DNA of 64,000 nucleotides from CAZNFR01 sp964572225 (GTDB lineage Bacteria; Bacteroidota; Bacteroidia; Bacteroidales; GCA-2748055), in assembly GCA_964572225.1 (NCBI GenBank), contig CAZNFR010000001.1, positions 1-64,000 on the forward strand, written 5' to 3'. Made by a program: the position numbers and the translations under genes. The stretch's first letter is position 1. Every line of letters starts with the position of its first letter. Below are positions 33,481-42,406 of this stretch, one piece after another. The notes under the pieces were generated by a model, which worked only from the letters and a program-made list of their open reading frames with translations, ran no database searches and was not told where the DNA came from.

Positions 33481-34236
33481 TTATTCCGCGTGAGTTTTCT
33501 CACGTATCCATTCGTAGCCTTTTTCTTCCAGCTCCAGAGCCAGTTCCTTCCCACCGGATTTCACGATCTTACCGTTAAAAAGAACGTGTACGTAATCCGG
33601 AATAATATATTCCAGCAGGCGTTGATAATGGGTGATGACGATGGTTGCATTTTCGGGGGTTTTCAGCTTGTTCACTCCGTTGGCTACCACTTTCAGGGCA
33701 TCAATATCGAGTCCGGAATCGGTTTCATCAAGGATGGCCAGTTTCGGGTCCAGCAGGGCCATCTGGAAAATCTCGTTCTTCTTCTTTTCCCCACCCGAAA
33801 AGCCCTCATTAACAGAGCGATTGGTCAGATTGGAGTCGATCCCGACCAGGTCCTTTTTTTGATGCATCAGTTTCAGGAAGTCGCCTGCGGAAAGAGGTTC
33901 CTGATTCCGGTATTTTCTTTGTTCATTGATTGCGGTTCTCAGAAAGTTTACCATGCTGACCCCTGGTATTTCAACCGGATACTGAAATCCAAGGAAGAGT
34001 CCTTTAAGAGCCCTTTCCTCGGGATCCATTTCCAGGAGGTTCTCCCCCAGGTAGTCCACGTTGCCATCGGTCACTTCCACATAGTCCCTGCCGGCAAGGG
34101 CAGAGGCCAGGGTGGATTTGCCGGATCCGTTGGGACCCATGATGGCATGAACCTCACCGGGTTTTACTTCAAGATTGATTCCTTTCAGGATCTGACGATC
34201 CTCAATACTGACTTGCAGGTTATTTATTTTAAGCAT
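33481..34236 (-). CDS. sufC: Fe-S assembly ATPase SufC
   Basis: ABC-type ATPase of 251 residues that powers the SufBCD scaffold. Walker A is GPNGSGKSTLA (about 34-44), the ABC signature appears as FSGGEKKKNEIFQM, Walker B as LAILDETDSGLDID, and the switch His as VITHYQRLL. All are the SufC forms, including the DETDSGLD variant. It lies between sufB (19 bp upstream) and sufD (15 bp downstream). Confidence 0.95.
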   Translation of the reverse strand: MLKINNLQVSIEDRQILKGINLEVKPGEVHAIMGPNGSGKSTLASALAGRDYVEVTDGNVDYLGENLLEMDPEERALKGLFLGFQYPVEIPGVSMVNFLRTAINEQRKYRNQEPLSAGDFLKLMHQKKDLVGIDSNLTNRSVNEGFSGGEKKKNEIFQMALLDPKLAILDETDSGLDIDALKVVANGVNKLKTPENATIVITHYQRLLEYIIPDYVHVLFNGKIVKSGGKELALELEEKGYEWIREKTHAE

Positions 34237-34255
34237 TCTGTGTATTTTAACTTTA

Positions 34256-35701
34256 TTATCCTACGCTGCCTTCCAGGGATATTGCCAGAAGTTTTTGTGC
34301 TTCAACGGCAAATTCCATGGGCAGTTTATTGAGTACTTCCTTGGCGTAACCATTTACGATCATTCCAATCGCGGTTTCGGTATCGATTCCCCTCTGGTTA
34401 CAATAGAATATCTGATCTTCCCCGATTTTTGAGGTAGTGGCCTCGTGCTCGATTTTGGAGCTTTGGTTATCCGCTTCTATATAGGGAAAGGTATGGGCTC
34501 CGCATTTATCGCCCAGAAGCAGGGAATCGCACTGGGAAAAGTTCCGGGCATTTTCGGCTCCTTTCAGAATCTTTACCAGTCCGCGATAGGAATTCTCGCT
34601 AAAACCGGCACTGATCCCCTTGGAAACGATCAGACTCCGGGTGTTTTTCCCGATATGGGTCATTTTCGAACCGGTATCGGCCTGCTGGCGGTTATTGGTA
34701 ACAGCCACGGAATAAAATTCACCCGAAGAATTATCACCACGGAGAATGCAACTGGGATATTTCCAGGTAATGGCAGAACCGGTTTCTACCTGGGTCCATG
34801 AGATCTTGGAGTTATCTCCCCTGGCCATTCCTCTTTTGGTTACAAAATTATAAATGCCCCCTTTTCCGTCTTTATCACCCGGATACCAGTTCTGAACCGT
34901 AGAGTATTTTATTTCCGCATTTTCGAGTGCCACCAGCTCTACCACAGCAGCATGAAGCTGATTTTCATCCCTCTGCGGAGCGGTGCAACCTTCAAGGTAA
35001 CTCACATAACTGTTATCATCCGCGATCAGGAGGGTCCGTTCAAATTGTCCGGTATTCATGGCGTTTATCCGGAAATAGGTGGAAAGTTCCATAGGACATC
35101 TGACCCCTTTGGGGACATAGCAAAAGGAGCCATCACTGAAGACTGCCGAGTTTAAAGTGGCAAAATAATTATCCGTATACGGTACCACCGAACCCAGGTA
35201 CTTTTTGACCAGATCGGGGTGGTTTTTTACCGCTTCGGAAAATGAGCAAAAAATGATGCCCAGCTCCGCCAGGGTTTCCTGAAATGTGGTTTTCACCGAA
35301 ACACTGTCCATCACTGCATCTACTGCAACCCCTGCCAGTGCTTTCTGTTCCTCAAGAGGAATTCCCAGCTTGTTGAAGGTTTCCAGCAATTCCGGATCCA
35401 CCTCATCCAAGCTGTTGTAGGTAGCTTTTCTTTTCGGGGCGGCATAGTAAATGATATCCTGGTAGTTGATTTCGGGAAGCTTGAGATGAGGCCAGCGCGG
35501 CATTTTCATTTTGGTCCAGTGACGGTATGCCTTGAGCCGGAACTCAAGCATCCATTCCGGTTCTTCCTTTTTGGCAGATATCATCCGGATTACCTCTTCG
35601 TTCAGTCCCTTGGGTATGGTATCAATCTCAATATCTGTGTAAAATCCGTATTTGTACTCGCTCTGCGTTACTTTTTTCAATAATTTATCCTGTTCACTCA
35701 T
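34256..35701 (-). CDS. sufB: Fe-S cluster assembly scaffold protein SufB
   Basis: SufB of 481 residues, the scaffold subunit on which the cluster is built and first gene of the suf operon. Typical segments include YFRINAMNTGQFERTLLIAD, EGCTAPQRDENQLHAAVVEL, NWYPGDKDGKGGIYNFVTKRG and the C-terminal CDSLLLGDKCGAHTFPY, which contains the Cys used for sulfur acceptance (these segments are named by their cores only). The ATG at 35701 is preceded by an AT-rich 254-bp spacer. I found no exact TAnnTTTG box there, the nearest being CAAATTATA on the plus strand around 35781; no IscR-type site is recognisable. Confidence 0.95.
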   Translation of the reverse strand: MSEQDKLLKKVTQSEYKYGFYTDIEIDTIPKGLNEEVIRMISAKKEEPEWMLEFRLKAYRHWTKMKMPRWPHLKLPEINYQDIIYYAAPKRKATYNSLDEVDPELLETFNKLGIPLEEQKALAGVAVDAVMDSVSVKTTFQETLAELGIIFCSFSEAVKNHPDLVKKYLGSVVPYTDNYFATLNSAVFSDGSFCYVPKGVRCPMELSTYFRINAMNTGQFERTLLIADDNSYVSYLEGCTAPQRDENQLHAAVVELVALENAEIKYSTVQNWYPGDKDGKGGIYNFVTKRGMARGDNSKISWTQVETGSAITWKYPSCILRGDNSSGEFYSVAVTNNRQQADTGSKMTHIGKNTRSLIVSKGISAGFSENSYRGLVKILKGAENARNFSQCDSLLLGDKCGAHTFPYIEADNQSSKIEHEATTSKIGEDQIFYCNQRGIDTETAIGMIVNGYAKEVLNKLPMEFAVEAQKLLAISLEGSVG

Positions 35702-35886
35702 ATATCAATCCCATTTATTGAGAGTCTATAACTTATTTAGATTAAATTCAAATAGATGGTAAAGATAACAAATTATATGCTGGATAAAATGATATTTACC
35801 ATGTTTTTCCAATGATATAACAGGTGCCGCACCTAAAGGTTTAAAGCCGGGGAGAGAGGGGCCTTTCGGAATGGGATAGACTAAAA

Positions 35887-35925
35887 AACCGGAAGGGTCC
35901 TACGTTAGTCAGAACCCTTCCGGTT
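35887..35925 (-). terminator. Rho-independent terminator
   Basis: Perfect 12-bp stem, AACCGGAAGGGT (35887-35898) with ACCCTTCCGGTT (35914-35925), and a 15-base loop. On the minus strand it is followed by a run of T, so it ends the CHAD/coiled-coil transcript 31 bp past the stop at 35956. Confidence 0.85.
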
Positions 35926-35955
35926 ATACCAAACCTTCAATAATGGGATGCAGGA

Positions 35956-36780
35956 TTATTTTGTTCCCTGTTTCTGGGTTACTTTAGCCCGGGTATTTGC
36001 CGCAGGTTTTTTGGTAACCGTTCTTTTGGCCACCGGTTTTTTATCTTCTGTCTTTGGTTTGGATGTTCTGGAGGCTGGCCGAGGCGGGGTTTTTCTTTCC
36101 GGAGCGGGCGGATTCAGTGCATTTTTATAGGAAGTGTAGAAATTCGGATCGGAGAATTCAAAAATACTCATAAACATGTGGAATCTTTCCCTGATCAGTT
36201 CCTCGCTGGCTTTTACCAGGGAAATAATTTCGCTTCCTGCTTTTTCTACAAGCTCATTTTCCTCCTGAAGATTTTGCTTAAGGTCCACCAGTTCATCCCG
36301 GTCTTCCCTCAGTTTTTCGATCAGGCCCATGCTTAATCCGTAGCTGCCAAGTTTATCATCCTGTTCATTTTCCTGTTGCTTATTGAATTTTTTCTCCAGG
36401 TAACCGGCAACTTCATCTACATGAGCAACCAGGCCCTTATTTTTCAGGTCCTCCAGATTTTTCCTGGATTTATCCAGTTTTTTCCGCAGGCCTTTCTTTT
36501 TATTATCGAGAGCGTAAAGAGTTAGCAGGTTGGTAACCGGAATAAGTTTCGTGATGATATTGTTCCTGCAGGCTTCCAGTTTAAGCTGAAGGGTATTCAG
36601 ATCTTTTCCGGCAGTTTCTTCGAGATCATCGATTTTCTTCAGATTGTGAACGAACTCATCGTAGCTTGTTCTGAATTTTTCGATATCTCCCCATTTATCC
36701 AGGTTTTTTTCCATAACCTGGTATAAACGTCTGAAATTACTGATTTTTTCGTTTGTTTTTGTTTCCATCTTATGATTCAT
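35956..36780 (-). CDS. Coiled-coil protein with basic histone-like tail
   Basis: Unrecognised protein of 274 residues. Residues about 1-215 are charged and helical, with heptad-like stretches (KKKGLRKKLDKSRKNLEDLKN, EKLREDRDELVDLKQNLQEE, named only to mark coiled-coil parts). The C-terminal ~50 residues are low-complexity, Pro/Lys/Thr/Arg-rich and lack acidic clusters (KPVAKRTVTKKPAAN), like the tails of histone H1-like bacterial proteins. Net charge of the tail suggests binding to nucleic acid or polyphosphate. It begins 17 bp after the CHAD-domain gene and shares its promoter and terminator. Since CHAD domains bind polyphosphate, the two may act together on polyphosphate granules; that is inference. 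Confidence 0.7.
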   Translation of the reverse strand: MNHKMETKTNEKISNFRRLYQVMEKNLDKWGDIEKFRTSYDEFVHNLKKIDDLEETAGKDLNTLQLKLEACRNNIITKLIPVTNLLTLYALDNKKKGLRKKLDKSRKNLEDLKNKGLVAHVDEVAGYLEKKFNKQQENEQDDKLGSYGLSMGLIEKLREDRDELVDLKQNLQEENELVEKAGSEIISLVKASEELIRERFHMFMSIFEFSDPNFYTSYKNALNPPAPERKTPPRPASRTSKPKTEDKKPVAKRTVTKKPAANTRAKVTQKQGTK

Positions 36781-36797
36781 GTGTGTTAAATTTTCAG

Positions 36798-37721
36798 TTA
36801 AAGGACCTGATTTACTTTCAGGACCAGGGATAGTTCCCAGTATTTTTTAATTTTCTTTACAAACATTCCCGGTTTGTCCATGTAAAACTTCTCTGCTTCC
36901 AAAAGCGCAGAATTCAGGTGTTCCTGGGCTAGTTGGGTGTAGTATTCTTCTATTTCGCCAGCCTTTTCTTTTTGGTTAAGGTAAAAGGATTCTGCTTTGA
37001 ATTTTTCGAGAAAAAGAGTAATATCCCGGTAAAGGCCAAGATCGTCAGATAATTTGTCGAGGGTATTTTCGTAGGCCCCGATCAGTTTTGGATAAACCGG
37101 TTGCAGGAGCTGCATATGATACCAGAGATACTTCGAACGTTTTCTGAGATTGTGGATTGTCTCACTGTCCTTTTCCCTGCGCAGTTTTTTGAGGTATTTC
37201 CTTCCCTGACGGTATATGCGTTTGAGTCCGCCGGAAATAATCCGGAAACCCTGGTTTTCAGCCGTCAGATTTGTAAATCTGGGTATGCAGGAGTTCAGTT
37301 CCCCGCTTATGGCGAATAGTTTTTTTGTGTTTGAGCCCTTACCTGTAAGTACGGATTTTTCATTTTCAAGTTTACTCAGAAAATCAAGGAAAGCCTTGTT
37401 CTCTTCCAGATCGGGAATGACCTGTTTCAAGAAATCTCCTCTTTCAAAAATAACCCCTGCATCTCTGGCCGGGGAAAGCGATGCGCCCAGGTCCCTGAAA
37501 AATACGTTTTCACGATAGTAATTACTGTATCCTATGGAATCACGGACAAGCCTGAGGACGGCCCGTATCCTTTTGAAGCATTTTCTGGATTCATGGATCC
37601 GTTGGTCGACATCCATGCCGGTATCGCCCAGAATTTCCCTGCTACTCCGGATCTGTTCAAGGATAACCTGCCTTACTTCATCTTTTATATCGGTCTCGGA
37701 ACGGATTTGATAATTTATCAT
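36798..37721 (-). CDS. CHAD domain protein
   Basis: Protein of 307 residues consisting of one CHAD domain (conserved histidine alpha-helical domain). The two halves of the bundle each carry the basic pattern: HESRKCFKRIRAVLRLVRD near residue 45 and TIHNLRKRSKYLWYHMQLL near residue 190, with conserved His and Arg/Lys pointing to one face. CHAD domains bind inorganic polyphosphate and often sit with polyphosphate enzymes, but no ppk or CYTH domain is present here. It is first in a two-gene operon with the coiled-coil protein and has a well-formed promoter at 37753-37784. Confidence 0.88.
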   Translation of the reverse strand: MINYQIRSETDIKDEVRQVILEQIRSSREILGDTGMDVDQRIHESRKCFKRIRAVLRLVRDSIGYSNYYRENVFFRDLGASLSPARDAGVIFERGDFLKQVIPDLEENKAFLDFLSKLENEKSVLTGKGSNTKKLFAISGELNSCIPRFTNLTAENQGFRIISGGLKRIYRQGRKYLKKLRREKDSETIHNLRKRSKYLWYHMQLLQPVYPKLIGAYENTLDKLSDDLGLYRDITLFLEKFKAESFYLNQKEKAGEIEEYYTQLAQEHLNSALLEAEKFYMDKPGMFVKKIKKYWELSLVLKVNQVL

Positions 37722-37752
37722 ATCCGGTAGTACATAGGTTTAAATTAATGTA

Positions 37753-37784
37753 CAAATGTAAATTGATAATAATTATTTAACAAA
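37753..37784 (-). promoter_or_regulatory. Bacteroidota-type promoter of CHAD operon
   Basis: On the minus strand TTTG (37784-37781), a 20-bp spacer and TACATTTG (37760-37753) match the -33/-7 consensus exactly. Transcription would start near 37746, about 25 bases before the ATG at 37721. Confidence 0.75.
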
Positions 37785-37916
37785 CAGATAACAGAAAATT
37801 AACATTGAAAAATTGGACTCTAATTGCTAAATGTCAGACATTCAATATTATAACAGTAATTTCCGGATGTGTTTATTGATTGAAAATCCCTACCTTCGCA
37901 TTTTAAGTCTTAAGTT

Positions 37917-38954
37917 ATGGATGAAAACACCAAACCTGTCAGTCTGTCTGAGATTGGAGAATTTACTCTCATAGAAAAACTAACCTCAAAAATTAGCCTG
38001 CGTCATAAATCAACCCTGAGGGGGGTTGGCGATGATGCGGCTGTATTGGCTTCCGGAGCCGACCGGGTAAAGGTGGTCACAACCGACATGTTGACCGAGG
38101 GGATACATTTTGATCTTATGTACACACCCTTAAAGCATTTAGGTTACAAAGCGGTGATCAGCAATGTTAGCGATGTCCTCGCCATGAACGCGGAACCCAT
38201 GCAGATCACGGTATCTCTGGCTGTTTCCTCCAAATTCTCCCTAGAGGCAGTGGAGGAGTTATACGAGGGAATTCATCTGGCATGTGAAACCTACCATGTT
38301 GATCTTGTGGGGGGTGATACGGTTTCCTCCCTTACCGGTCTTACGATCTCGGTTACGGCCATCGGGGAGGTGGAAAAGTCGGAAGTCAGATACCGCAATA
38401 CAGCCCGCGAAAATGATCTGATCTGTGTTTCGGGCGATCTTGGGGGAGCTTACCTGGGATTGCAAATATTGGAAAGGGAGAAGCGGCTTTACGAGGAGGA
38501 TCCCACAGTTCAGCCCGAGCTGGAGGGTTATGATTACATACTGGAAAGGCAATTGAAGCCGGAAGCGCGGACAGATATTCGTCAACTACTTATAGACAGG
38601 GGCATTCAAACAACCGCCATGATTGATATTTCGGACGGACTTGCTTCGGATCTGATTCATATCTGCAAACAGTCGGCCATCGGATGTCAGATTTACCATG
38701 ATCGCATTCCCATTTCGGAGGACACGGTTAAAGCGGCCAGGGAGATGGAAATAGAGCCTTTGATCTGTGCTCTTCACGGGGGGGAGGATTATGAACTTCT
38801 GTTCACGGCTCCCTTGTCGGAATACGATAAGTTAAAGGATATTCAGGAGATCAGCATCATTGGCAATATGCAGGGGGAAAAGGCGTTGATCATAACCGAC
38901 GATGGTTCCGGCGCCGAGTTGGTTGCTCAGGGCTGGGACCCGGAAGCAGAATAA
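37917..38954 (+). CDS. thiL: Thiamine-monophosphate kinase
   Basis: ThiL of 345 residues, which phosphorylates thiamine monophosphate to thiamine pyrophosphate with ATP. Family motifs are VGDDAAVL (37-44), VTTDMLTEGIHFD, KAVISNVSDVLAMNA, DLVGGDTVSS and ALHGGEDYELLF. All belong to the PurM-like fold's nucleotide and Mg sites. It is monocistronic and convergent with lpxA (5 bp between stops). A near-consensus -7 box TACCTTCG lies at 37891-37898, one base off TAnnTTTG. I see no TPP riboswitch in the leader. Confidence 0.94.
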   Translation: MDENTKPVSLSEIGEFTLIEKLTSKISLRHKSTLRGVGDDAAVLASGADRVKVVTTDMLTEGIHFDLMYTPLKHLGYKAVISNVSDVLAMNAEPMQITVSLAVSSKFSLEAVEELYEGIHLACETYHVDLVGGDTVSSLTGLTISVTAIGEVEKSEVRYRNTARENDLICVSGDLGGAYLGLQILEREKRLYEEDPTVQPELEGYDYILERQLKPEARTDIRQLLIDRGIQTTAMIDISDGLASDLIHICKQSAIGCQIYHDRIPISEDTVKAAREMEIEPLICALHGGEDYELLFTAPLSEYDKLKDIQEISIIGNMQGEKALIITDDGSGAELVAQGWDPEAE

Positions 38955-38959
38955 GAACC

Positions 38960-39751
38960 TTATTGTCCGTTGCCGGTAAGGTATCCACGGATAATTCCCC
39001 TTTTGGAATTTCTCACAAAAAGAAGAATTTCGTCTCTTTCCTTTGAGGCCGGAAGATTGGTTTCAATAAAATCCAGTGCATCGGAAATATTGAGGTTCCT
39101 TTGGTAGATAATGCGGTAGATCTCCTGGATTTCGTAAATAATGTCGTTTTCAAAATTCCTTCTTCTGAGTCCCACCGAGTTGATCCCTGTATAGGCAAGG
39201 GGTTCGCGTCCTGCGAGAATAAAGGGAGGAACATCCTTGTTTACTTTACTGCCTCCCTGGATCATAACGTGTGAACCAATTTTTACAAACTGGTGGACCA
39301 GGGTTCCGGGAGAGATGATGGCGAAGGGATCGACTTCCACTTCCCCTGCAAGTCCGGCGTAACTCCCAAGGATGCAGTTATTGCTTATGACACAATCGTG
39401 GGCAACATGGGTATAGGACATAAGAAGACAGTTGCTTCCTATGCTTGTTTTGCCCTTGGCGTTGGTGCCCCGGTTAACGGTGGCATATTCATGGATCTTC
39501 ACATTGTCACCGATCTCCACCAGGGAATATTCTCCCTGGAATTTCAGATCCTGGGGTTCACCGGCGATTACTGCCCCGGGGTAGATTTTACAGTTTTTAC
39601 CGATGCGGGCACCGTTCTTTATGACCACATTGGGTCCGATCTCGGTGCCATCTCCTATTTCGACGTCCTGTTGAATTGTGACGAAAGAATCAATTTTAAC
39701 ATCGTTCCCGATCTTTGCATCAGGGTGGATGTTAGTTTGCGGGTATTTCAT
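38960..39751 (-). CDS. lpxA: UDP-N-acetylglucosamine acyltransferase
   Basis: LpxA of 263 residues, first enzyme of lipid A synthesis, moving a hydroxyacyl chain from ACP to UDP-GlcNAc. The N-terminal two thirds are a left-handed beta-helix of hexapeptide repeats (IGDGTEIGPNVVIKNGARIG). The catalytic His is His118 in YTHVAHDC, and VGLRRRNF near residue 200 is the family's UDP-binding part. It starts 10 bp after the lpxC-fabZ stop. Acyl-chain length choice cannot be judged reliably from the sequence. Confidence 0.95.
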   Translation of the reverse strand: MKYPQTNIHPDAKIGNDVKIDSFVTIQQDVEIGDGTEIGPNVVIKNGARIGKNCKIYPGAVIAGEPQDLKFQGEYSLVEIGDNVKIHEYATVNRGTNAKGKTSIGSNCLLMSYTHVAHDCVISNNCILGSYAGLAGEVEVDPFAIISPGTLVHQFVKIGSHVMIQGGSKVNKDVPPFILAGREPLAYTGINSVGLRRRNFENDIIYEIQEIYRIIYQRNLNISDALDFIETNLPASKERDEILLFVRNSKRGIIRGYLTGNGQ

Positions 39752-39761
39752 AGTGGGTATC

Positions 39762-41159
39762 TTAACCTTTTACTTTAACGATTTGTGCCATTAATTCTCC
39801 TTCGATAACCATATTATCCCCCACATAACCTTCGCCGTACATAAGTGCAATTCCTCTGCGAATGGGTTCCAGCAGGGTCATTTTAATGATCAGAGTATCA
39901 CCGGGTACCACTTTGCGTTTAAATCTTACTTTATCCACTTTCAGAAAATAGGTAAGATAATTTTCAGGATCCTCCACCGTATTCAGAACCAGGATTCCGC
40001 CAACCTGGGCCATGACTTCGATCTGAAGCACGCCCGGCATTACGGGTTCTCCGGGGAAGTGTCCCTGAAAGAAATTCTCGTTCATGCTTACATTCTTGAT
40101 CCCGATCACTTCTTTAGCGGATCTTTTGATGATTTTGTCGACCAGGAGGAAAGGATAACGGTGTGGCAGGGTTTCGGTTATCCTCACAATATCGTCGACC
40201 GGCTCTGTGTTGGGGTCATAAACGGGAATGTCTTTTCTGGCTTTTTGTTTTTTAGCCATCTGCCTCAGGATCCTGGCAAATTCCGTATTTGCGTGGTGTC
40301 CGGGTCTTTGGGCGATGATCTTCCCTTTGAAGGGCATTCCGATAAGTGCCAGATCACCGATCATATCGAGTAATTTATGGCGGGCGGGTTCATTGGGAAA
40401 GTGAAGGTCAATATTATTCAATACTCCTTCGGGTTTGACCTTGATTTTGGGTTTATTGAATAGTTCTGCCAGCCGGTCCAGTTCATCCTGTCCTACCTGT
40501 CGGTCCATAATAACAATCGCATTATCGAGGTCTCCTCCTTTGATCAGGTTATTAGCAGCCAGAAATTCCAGCTCGTGAAGGAAAACAAAAGTCCGGCAGG
40601 GTGCAATCTCTTCGGGGAATTTATCCATATCATCCAGGGTTGCGTACTGGTTTCCGAGGACTTTGGAGTTGTAGTCGATCAGGATATTCATGCTCAGGTC
40701 CTCATCGGGGTAGGCGATAATATGGATCCCTTTTTCTTCGTCGTAATATTCCACCTTTTCACTGGGGGTAAAATATACCTTTTCTGCTTCCTGCTCCACG
40801 ATCCCGGCTTTCAGGATGGCTTTGGTGTATTCAATAGAGCTGCCGTCCAGGATAGGCGCTTCCGGTCCGGTGGCTTCAATAAGTACATTGTCCAGTCCCA
40901 GTCCTGCGCAGGCAGCCAGGCAATGCTCAATGGTAGAGATTCTGGCCCCGTTTTCCTCCAGGGTTGTCCCTCTGGATGTGTCGGTTACGTTTTCGGCTAT
41001 GGCTCTGATGGTGGGCTTTTCGGGAAGGTCAGTACGCTGGAAGAGAAATCCGTGATTTACCCCGGCAGGTTTTAACTTAAACTCGACCATTAAACCTGTG
41101 TGAAGTCCCTTACCCTTCAGGCTTACTTCCTTTTTTAAGGTTTTTTGTTTTTGTGACAT
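39762..41159 (-). CDS. lpxC/fabZ: Bifunctional LpxC deacetylase / FabZ dehydratase
   Basis: Fusion protein of 465 residues. Residues 1-305 are LpxC, the zinc deacetylase that commits the lipid A pathway: zinc ligands His79 (STIEHCLAA), His261 and Asp265 (RHKLLDMIGD), and catalytic His289 (PGHHANTEF). Residues about 315-465 are FabZ, (3R)-hydroxyacyl-ACP dehydratase: LPHRYPFLLVDKI, catalytic His367 in FFQGHFPGEP and Glu381 in VLQIE. Such fusions are characteristic of Bacteroidota and Chlorobi and would link hydroxyacyl-ACP use in membranes and lipid A. It lies between lpxD (122 bp upstream) and lpxA (10 bp downstream). Confidence 0.96.
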   Translation of the reverse strand: MSQKQKTLKKEVSLKGKGLHTGLMVEFKLKPAGVNHGFLFQRTDLPEKPTIRAIAENVTDTSRGTTLEENGARISTIEHCLAACAGLGLDNVLIEATGPEAPILDGSSIEYTKAILKAGIVEQEAEKVYFTPSEKVEYYDEEKGIHIIAYPDEDLSMNILIDYNSKVLGNQYATLDDMDKFPEEIAPCRTFVFLHELEFLAANNLIKGGDLDNAIVIMDRQVGQDELDRLAELFNKPKIKVKPEGVLNNIDLHFPNEPARHKLLDMIGDLALIGMPFKGKIIAQRPGHHANTEFARILRQMAKKQKARKDIPVYDPNTEPVDDIVRITETLPHRYPFLLVDKIIKRSAKEVIGIKNVSMNENFFQGHFPGEPVMPGVLQIEVMAQVGGILVLNTVEDPENYLTYFLKVDKVRFKRKVVPGDTLIIKMTLLEPIRRGIALMYGEGYVGDNMVIEGELMAQIVKVKG

Positions 41160-41281
41160 AGTTTACGAAAAAGATCAGAATAAAATCGCGGCAATATACA
41201 AAAAATCAACTAACCGATTGCTTCAGATTATTTAATTCGAATTGAATTCCTTGCTGAATAATGCTTTCGGAATATCCTTAT

Positions 41282-42334
41282 TTATTCGTTCGAAGGCTTA
41301 TCCTCAATTTTTAACTTATTTATTTCTTTTTCCAGTTCGTATATCTTTCGGTATAGTTCGGGAAGTTTGGTAAAGATGCTATAGGCTTTAAAGTACTCGC
41401 GGGCTTTCATGGTGGGAGAGCCCTGTAGCATCTCACCGTCTTCCACATCCTTAATCACACCCGATTGTCCGCCGATCTTCACATTGTCTCCGATTTTCAG
41501 GTGGCCGATTATTCCGACCTGGGCTGCCAGCATGTTATTTTTTCCCACTTTGGTTGAACCTGCAATCCCGGCCTGGGCTGCCATTACCGTATTCTCGCCG
41601 ACTTCCACATTATGGGCGATCTGGATGAGGTTATCCAGTTTTACGCCCTTTCGGATTATGGTGGATCCCATGGTAGCCCGGTCAACCGTTGTATTTGCCC
41701 CGATTTCCACATTATCTTCGAGCACCACATTTCCGATCTGGGGAATTTTTTTGTATTCGTTGTTTTCGCCCGGGGCAAATCCAAACCCATCGGCACCGAT
41801 CACTGCCCCTGAGTGGATCACGCAATTTTTTCCGATCTTGCAGCCTTCATAGATCTTCACTCCCGCATAGATCAGGGTACCTTCTCCTATGCTAACATTG
41901 TTACCGATGTACACCTGGGGATAAAGTTTTACATGGTCTCCAATAACGGCATTTTCGGAAACCACGGTAAACTCACCTATGTAGATATTCTCACCCAGGC
42001 GTGCAGATTCATGTAAGCTCACATTGGCCGAGGTTCCACTTTTGGAGGGTTTGGACTGCTGGTACATATCCAGCAGGCTGGCAAAGGCTTGGTAGGCATT
42101 TTCCACCCGGATTAGGGTAGGTTTAATCTCTTTTTCCGGTTTAAAGTCTTTATTGACCAGTACAATGGAGGCTTCCGTTTCATAGATGAATTTTTCGTAT
42201 TTTGGGTTGGCAAGGAAAGCCAGGGTCCCCGGTTTTCCATCTTCGATCCCGGAAACATTGTTCACTTCGGTTTCCGGATCTCCATCCACTGTTCCTTTAA
42301 GAAATTCGGCTATGGTATGGGCTTTGAAGTTCAT
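41282..42334 (-). CDS. lpxD: UDP-3-O-(3-hydroxyacyl)glucosamine N-acyltransferase
   Basis: LpxD of 350 residues, third enzyme of lipid A synthesis. The N-terminal uridine-binding domain (about 1-105) is followed by a hexapeptide-repeat beta-helix. HSGAVIGADGFGFAPGENN and the segment LDNLIQIAHNV, with the catalytic His, are classic. The C-terminal helix (IYELEKEINKLKIEDKP) is the usual trimer-stabilising extension that binds ACP. A TAGCTTTG promoter box lies at 42386-42379, so lpxD probably starts its own transcript through lpxC-fabZ and lpxA. Confidence 0.95.
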   Translation of the reverse strand: MNFKAHTIAEFLKGTVDGDPETEVNNVSGIEDGKPGTLAFLANPKYEKFIYETEASIVLVNKDFKPEKEIKPTLIRVENAYQAFASLLDMYQQSKPSKSGTSANVSLHESARLGENIYIGEFTVVSENAVIGDHVKLYPQVYIGNNVSIGEGTLIYAGVKIYEGCKIGKNCVIHSGAVIGADGFGFAPGENNEYKKIPQIGNVVLEDNVEIGANTTVDRATMGSTIIRKGVKLDNLIQIAHNVEVGENTVMAAQAGIAGSTKVGKNNMLAAQVGIIGHLKIGDNVKIGGQSGVIKDVEDGEMLQGSPTMKAREYFKAYSIFTKLPELYRKIYELEKEINKLKIEDKPSNE

Positions 42335-42378
42335 GGTATGGTTTTATTTTTGATTGAAAGGGTCTGGAAAACCCCCGA

Positions 42379-42386
42379 CAAAGCTA
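42379..42386 (-). promoter_or_regulatory. -7 promoter element of lpxD
   Basis: On the minus strand this is TAGCTTTG, matching TAnnTTTG; a TTTG lies 23 bp further up (42413-42410), slightly beyond the common 19-21 bp. It would start transcription near 42372, about 38 bases before the lpxD ATG. Confidence 0.45.
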
Positions 42387-42406
42387 ATTATTTATTGCAA
42401 ATCGCT

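Noticed and set aside
33388..34332. 314-codon open frame on the plus strand
   Set aside because: Antisense to sufC and the sufD start; sufC has all ABC motifs, so this is a shadow.
37892..37916. TPP riboswitch before thiL
   Set aside because: The leader is too short and lacks the CUGAGA core of that riboswitch.
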